Assembly (NCBI GenBank): GCA_001803565.1
Contig: MHDQ01000307.1
Coordinates: forward strand, 1 to 16,380
Origin: Nitrospinae bacterium RIFCSPLOWO2_12_FULL_45_22
GTDB taxonomy: Bacteria; 2-12-FULL-45-22
Direction of reading: 5' to 3'
Length of the DNA stretch: 16,380 bases
Of the stretch, positions 13,781 to 16,380 are shown in pieces (positions within the stretch are counted from its first letter, which is position 1; each line of letters opens with the position of its first letter). A program made the position numbers and the translations under genes. The notes beneath the pieces were generated by a model. The model was given only the letters and a program-made list of their open reading frames with translations, made no database searches and was not told where the DNA came from.

Positions 13781-15451
13781 ATGTCCCTCAATCATTCTGA
13801 GCATAGCCATGAGGAAGTTGAATCTATTCCAGACAATCCCGTACCTACCTTCTTTCGATGGGTAATGCCTTCTATAGGAGACCTATTGTTTATAATGATT
13901 TTCTTGCTCTTACTTTCCCTGGGGGCAAGATTGCTGGATGATGGGGATACCGGATGGCATATCAGGATAGGAGAGCAGATCTGGAAAACCTTCTCTATCC
14001 CTCATCAGGATCTATATTCCTATACTATGCCAGACCAACCCTGGTTTGCCTGGGGATGGCTATCCGATGTAATATTCGCTGTAGTACATAAGATTTTAGG
14101 ATTAAACGGCATTGTCATCCTTTCAGCCCTGATCTTCAGTCTTACTTTTTCCCTCCTGTTCAGATTTCTCCTTAAGCAAGGGACAGATCTCATCCTTTCC
14201 GCCATACTGGTGATTATAGCTGCCTCTGCCTCGACGCTTCACTGCCTGGCACGGCCCCATATCTTCAGTCTCCTTCTGACCCTGATCTGGTTTTGGCTCC
14301 TCGATCAGTACCAGACCCAGGGGAAAAAGTATCTCTATTTTTTACCTCTAATTATGCTCTTCTGGGTAAATCTGCACGGAGGATTTGTTTCCGGCTTTAT
14401 TATCCTTTTTATTTATCTATTAGGAAACCTATTAACTTATATGACCGGTTCTCATAAGCCGGATAAACTCAGGGCCAGGGCGCAGCTAAAATCTTTTGCC
14501 TTAACTGGGGCCTTATGCCTGGTAGTGGCAATCTGCTTAAACCCTTATGGGTATAAGCTCTTTACCCATATCTATGAATCCTACCTGGGATCAACATTTC
14601 TGAGGGATTATACTATGGAGTTTAAGTCCCCTGATTTTCACGCCGGCCTGGGATATAAAATGTATGCCATCCTCATATTGCTCATCATCATGGCCTTTGG
14701 GGTATCCCTTAGCAGGACAAATTTTGTCGAGATAGGCTTGATCATTACCTGGACCTATATGTCATTATATTCTGCTAGAAATATCCCCCTCTTTGCTATA
14801 ATTGCGGCACCCATAATAGGAAGACATGCGGAGGTCTTTTTTAACTCATCTGATATGCAGGCCAGGCTATCTCCCTGGTTGAGGAGTTTCTTAAACAGAT
14901 TTTTTGCTTTATCTAGGCGGACCCGGGTTTCTAATGACCTGTTTAATAAACACCTCTTAGCCATTACTGCGGTTCTTATAGTAGGGATGATCGGCCTTAA
15001 TGGTGGAAAGGTAAGGGGAAAAGGGTTATTCAGTTTTAATTTTGATAGCCAGAGATTTCCGGTTGCCGCCCTTGAATTCATAAAGCCCAACAAAATCCGG
15101 GGAAACATGTTTAATGAGATGGGCTGGGGCGGATTTTTGATCTATGCCCTGTATCCAGAATACAAGGTCTTTATCGATGGACGGGGGGACATGTATGGGG
15201 GAGATTTTGCAAAAACTTACACCCAGGTTGCCTGGGTTAAAGCGGGATGGAAAGAGGTCTTGCATAAATACAACGTTAATTGGGTTATCTATCCGGCTAA
15301 TTCCCAACTATCTGTTCTTTTGATAGAGAGTAAAGATTGGAAGCTTATCTATGCCGACCGGGTGGCTAACATTTTTGTCCGGAATATTCCCCAAAATGAG
15401 GGGCTTATTAAAAAATATCCCGCGGCGGAGTTGGCAGTAGATGAAAGATAA
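13781..15451 (+). CDS. Polytopic GT-C-like membrane protein, family unnamed
   Basis: The frame is open from 13739, but ATG 13781 is preferred: GGAGGG (13767-13772) lies 8 bases upstream. The 556-residue product has a polar N-terminus (about 30 residues rich in His and Glu), about 10 TM helices and a soluble C-terminal tail of about 130 residues. The first periplasmic loop carries LLDDGDTGWHIRIGEQIW, then PHQDLYSYTMPDQPWFAWGWLSDVIF; later blocks are LARPHIFSLLLTLIWFWLLDQ and FWVNLHGGFVSGF. An acidic DGDTGWHI motif in the first loop fits a GT-C glycosyltransferase fold. The tail (MFNEMGWGGFLIYALYPEYKVFIDGRGDMY) is also recurrent in this group. I know it only as a widespread uncharacterised membrane family. 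It overlaps the next GT2 gene by 11 bases, so the two are probably co-translated. Confidence 0.7.
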   Translation: MSLNHSEHSHEEVESIPDNPVPTFFRWVMPSIGDLLFIMIFLLLLSLGARLLDDGDTGWHIRIGEQIWKTFSIPHQDLYSYTMPDQPWFAWGWLSDVIFAVVHKILGLNGIVILSALIFSLTFSLLFRFLLKQGTDLILSAILVIIAASASTLHCLARPHIFSLLLTLIWFWLLDQYQTQGKKYLYFLPLIMLFWVNLHGGFVSGFIILFIYLLGNLLTYMTGSHKPDKLRARAQLKSFALTGALCLVVAICLNPYGYKLFTHIYESYLGSTFLRDYTMEFKSPDFHAGLGYKMYAILILLIIMAFGVSLSRTNFVEIGLIITWTYMSLYSARNIPLFAIIAAPIIGRHAEVFFNSSDMQARLSPWLRSFLNRFFALSRRTRVSNDLFNKHLLAITAVLIVGMIGLNGGKVRGKGLFSFNFDSQRFPVAALEFIKPNKIRGNMFNEMGWGGFLIYALYPEYKVFIDGRGDMYGGDFAKTYTQVAWVKAGWKEVLHKYNVNWVIYPANSQLSVLLIESKDWKLIYADRVANIFVRNIPQNEGLIKKYPAAELAVDER

Positions 15452-16172
15452 TATCTATCTCTCTGTTATTATTCCTGCTTATAACGAGGCCCAAAGGATC
15501 CGAGAAACCCTTATAAAGATTTGCCGGTACCTTCAAGAAATGCGGTATCGCTATGAGGTTATTGTAGTAAATGATGGCAGCCAGGATAATACATCAGATA
15601 TTGTTAGAGAACTCTCTAAAAAAATGCCAGTTATAAAATTGTTAGAAAATGCAACGAACCGGGGAAAAGGGTATGCAGTCTGTGCTGGCGTTAAGGCCTC
15701 CCAGGGACAATTAGTGCTGTTTTCCGATGCCGACCTTTCTACTCCTATAGAGGAGCTGGAAAAATTGAAAGCAGCCCTGGAAGAGGAGTATGATATTGCT
15801 ATTGGTTCCCGGGGGCTAGCAGGGTCTGAGATAGCAGTGCGGCAGCCCTGGTATAGAGAAACCATGGGGAAGATTTTTAATAGATTGGTTCGACTATTTG
15901 CGATCCGCGGTATAAAGGATACCCAATGCGGCTTTAAGCTCTTCAGACAGACAGTTGCTAAACAGGTATTTGATTTGCAGAGGATAGAGAGATTTGCCTT
16001 TGACGTTGAACTACTCTTTATCGCCCGGAGAAGACGATGGAGGATCAAAGAAATTCCCATAAGGTGGATTAATTCTCCTTGCTCCCGGGTAAAGCTAGGA
16101 AAAGATTCCCTGAAGATGTTTTTTGATCTATTCAAGATAAGAATGAATGCTATGAGGGGAAGGTATAACTAG
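15441..16172 (+). CDS. ALG5-like polyprenyl-phosphate glycosyltransferase (GT2)
   Basis: This 243-residue cytoplasmic or membrane-associated enzyme probably moves a hexose, most likely glucose, from a nucleotide sugar to polyprenyl phosphate. It shows SVIIPAYNEAQRI (8-20), VVNDGSQDNT (Asp45), NRGKGYAV (73-80), the metal-binding DAD (96-98) in FSDADLSTP, GSRGLAGSEIAVRQPWYRE and KDTQCGFKLF. The RQPWYRE segment and the DTQCGFKLF block are characteristic of dolichyl-phosphate beta-glucosyltransferase (ALG5/DPG synthase) relatives rather than plain DPM synthases. There is no C-terminal GtrA-like membrane domain. It starts 11 bases inside the upstream GT-C-like gene, indicating translational coupling, and could supply that enzyme's donor. 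Substrate identity is inferred from family resemblance. Confidence 0.82.
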   Translation: MKDNIYLSVIIPAYNEAQRIRETLIKICRYLQEMRYRYEVIVVNDGSQDNTSDIVRELSKKMPVIKLLENATNRGKGYAVCAGVKASQGQLVLFSDADLSTPIEELEKLKAALEEEYDIAIGSRGLAGSEIAVRQPWYRETMGKIFNRLVRLFAIRGIKDTQCGFKLFRQTVAKQVFDLQRIERFAFDVELLFIARRRRWRIKEIPIRWINSPCSRVKLGKDSLKMFFDLFKIRMNAMRGRYN

Positions 16173-16222
16173 CTCCATGGTTGGCTTGCGTATAGCCATA
16201 TCAGCCCTTGTGCTTTATATGC

Positions 16223-16380
16223 ATGGATAAGTTCAAAATGAATAAATATTGCGGATTCCTCACTATACAAACAATCATGAACTCCCTCTTTATCGGACTT
16301 ATATTGGGTTATATTATCCTCTGGTCAAAATTAGCACTGGATGACACCTTCAACCTCGTAAAAACAACTGATTTTACCGC
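16223..16380 (+). CDS. Start of an unidentified membrane protein, truncated at the edge
   Basis: The frame stays open to the window edge for about 52 codons from ATG 16223 (alternatives TTG 16208, ATG 16238). None has a clear ribosome site. The visible part, MDKFKMNKYCGFLTI followed by a hydrophobic segment SLFIGLILGYIILWSKLALD, looks like a basic cytoplasmic end plus one TM helix. Position after the GT genes suggests another envelope-glycan membrane protein, but the family cannot be named. Confidence 0.4.
   Translation, partial: MDKFKMNKYCGFLTIQTIMNSLFIGLILGYIILWSKLALDDTFNLVKTTDFT

Noticed and set aside
15551-16135. 194-codon minus-strand open frame
   Set aside because: It is entirely antisense to the well-supported ALG5-like gene and its translation is Ser-rich with no recognisable motif.

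Overview
The window looks like a chromosomal segment of an uncultured or little-studied Gram-negative (two-membrane) bacterium of moderate GC. An outer-membrane beta-barrel ending in phenylalanine, a lipoprotein signal and a periplasmic TPR scaffold all require a double envelope. The intergenic regions carry short palindromic repeat elements. I cannot assign a phylum from the sequence alone.

Layout. At the left edge the 5' part of a DoxX-family gene runs off the window on the minus strand, with a plausible promoter. An ~800-base non-coding region follows (243-1046), holding a 22-base tandem repeat, a palindrome, a sigma-54-like site and a 127-base nested inverted-repeat element. From 1047 to 9693 there is a tight plus-strand operon: an 18-codon hydrophobic leader ORF; a BcsA-like processive glucan synthase with two C-terminal PilZ (c-di-GMP) domains; a small membrane-anchored TPR protein; a 1606-residue BcsC-like TPR plus outer-membrane-barrel protein; and a GH8 (BcsZ-like) lipoprotein. 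There is no BcsB, normally the obligatory partner of BcsA. From 9848 to the right edge there are, all on the plus strand, a five-TM alkaline-phosphatase-superfamily (sulfatase-like) protein with Thr at the nucleophile position, a GT87-like polytopic glycosyltransferase, a short orphan C-terminal fragment of a second GT-C-type enzyme, a 152-base repeat element between 12-base direct repeats, a GT-C-like polytopic protein, an ALG5-like GT2 enzyme and the start of a membrane protein.

How the genes may work together. The first operon would synthesise a cellulose-like beta-glucan at the inner membrane under c-di-GMP control, pass it through a long periplasmic TPR scaffold to the outer-membrane pore, and trim it with the GH8 enzyme. 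The small TPR membrane protein sits where BcsB would be expected and is the obvious candidate bridge. The membrane-anchored phosphatase-superfamily protein has the architecture of BcsG (the cellulose phosphoethanolamine transferase) and of LtaS/EptA enzymes, so it may decorate the polymer or an envelope lipid. The right-hand genes look like a polyprenyl-phosphate-sugar route: an ALG5-like enzyme makes the lipid-linked sugar and GT-C enzymes use it on the periplasmic side. The link between the two halves is inferred from proximity only.

The most interesting candidate system is this BcsB-less, dual-PilZ, giant-scaffold cellulose-like secretion operon and its possible decorating enzyme.
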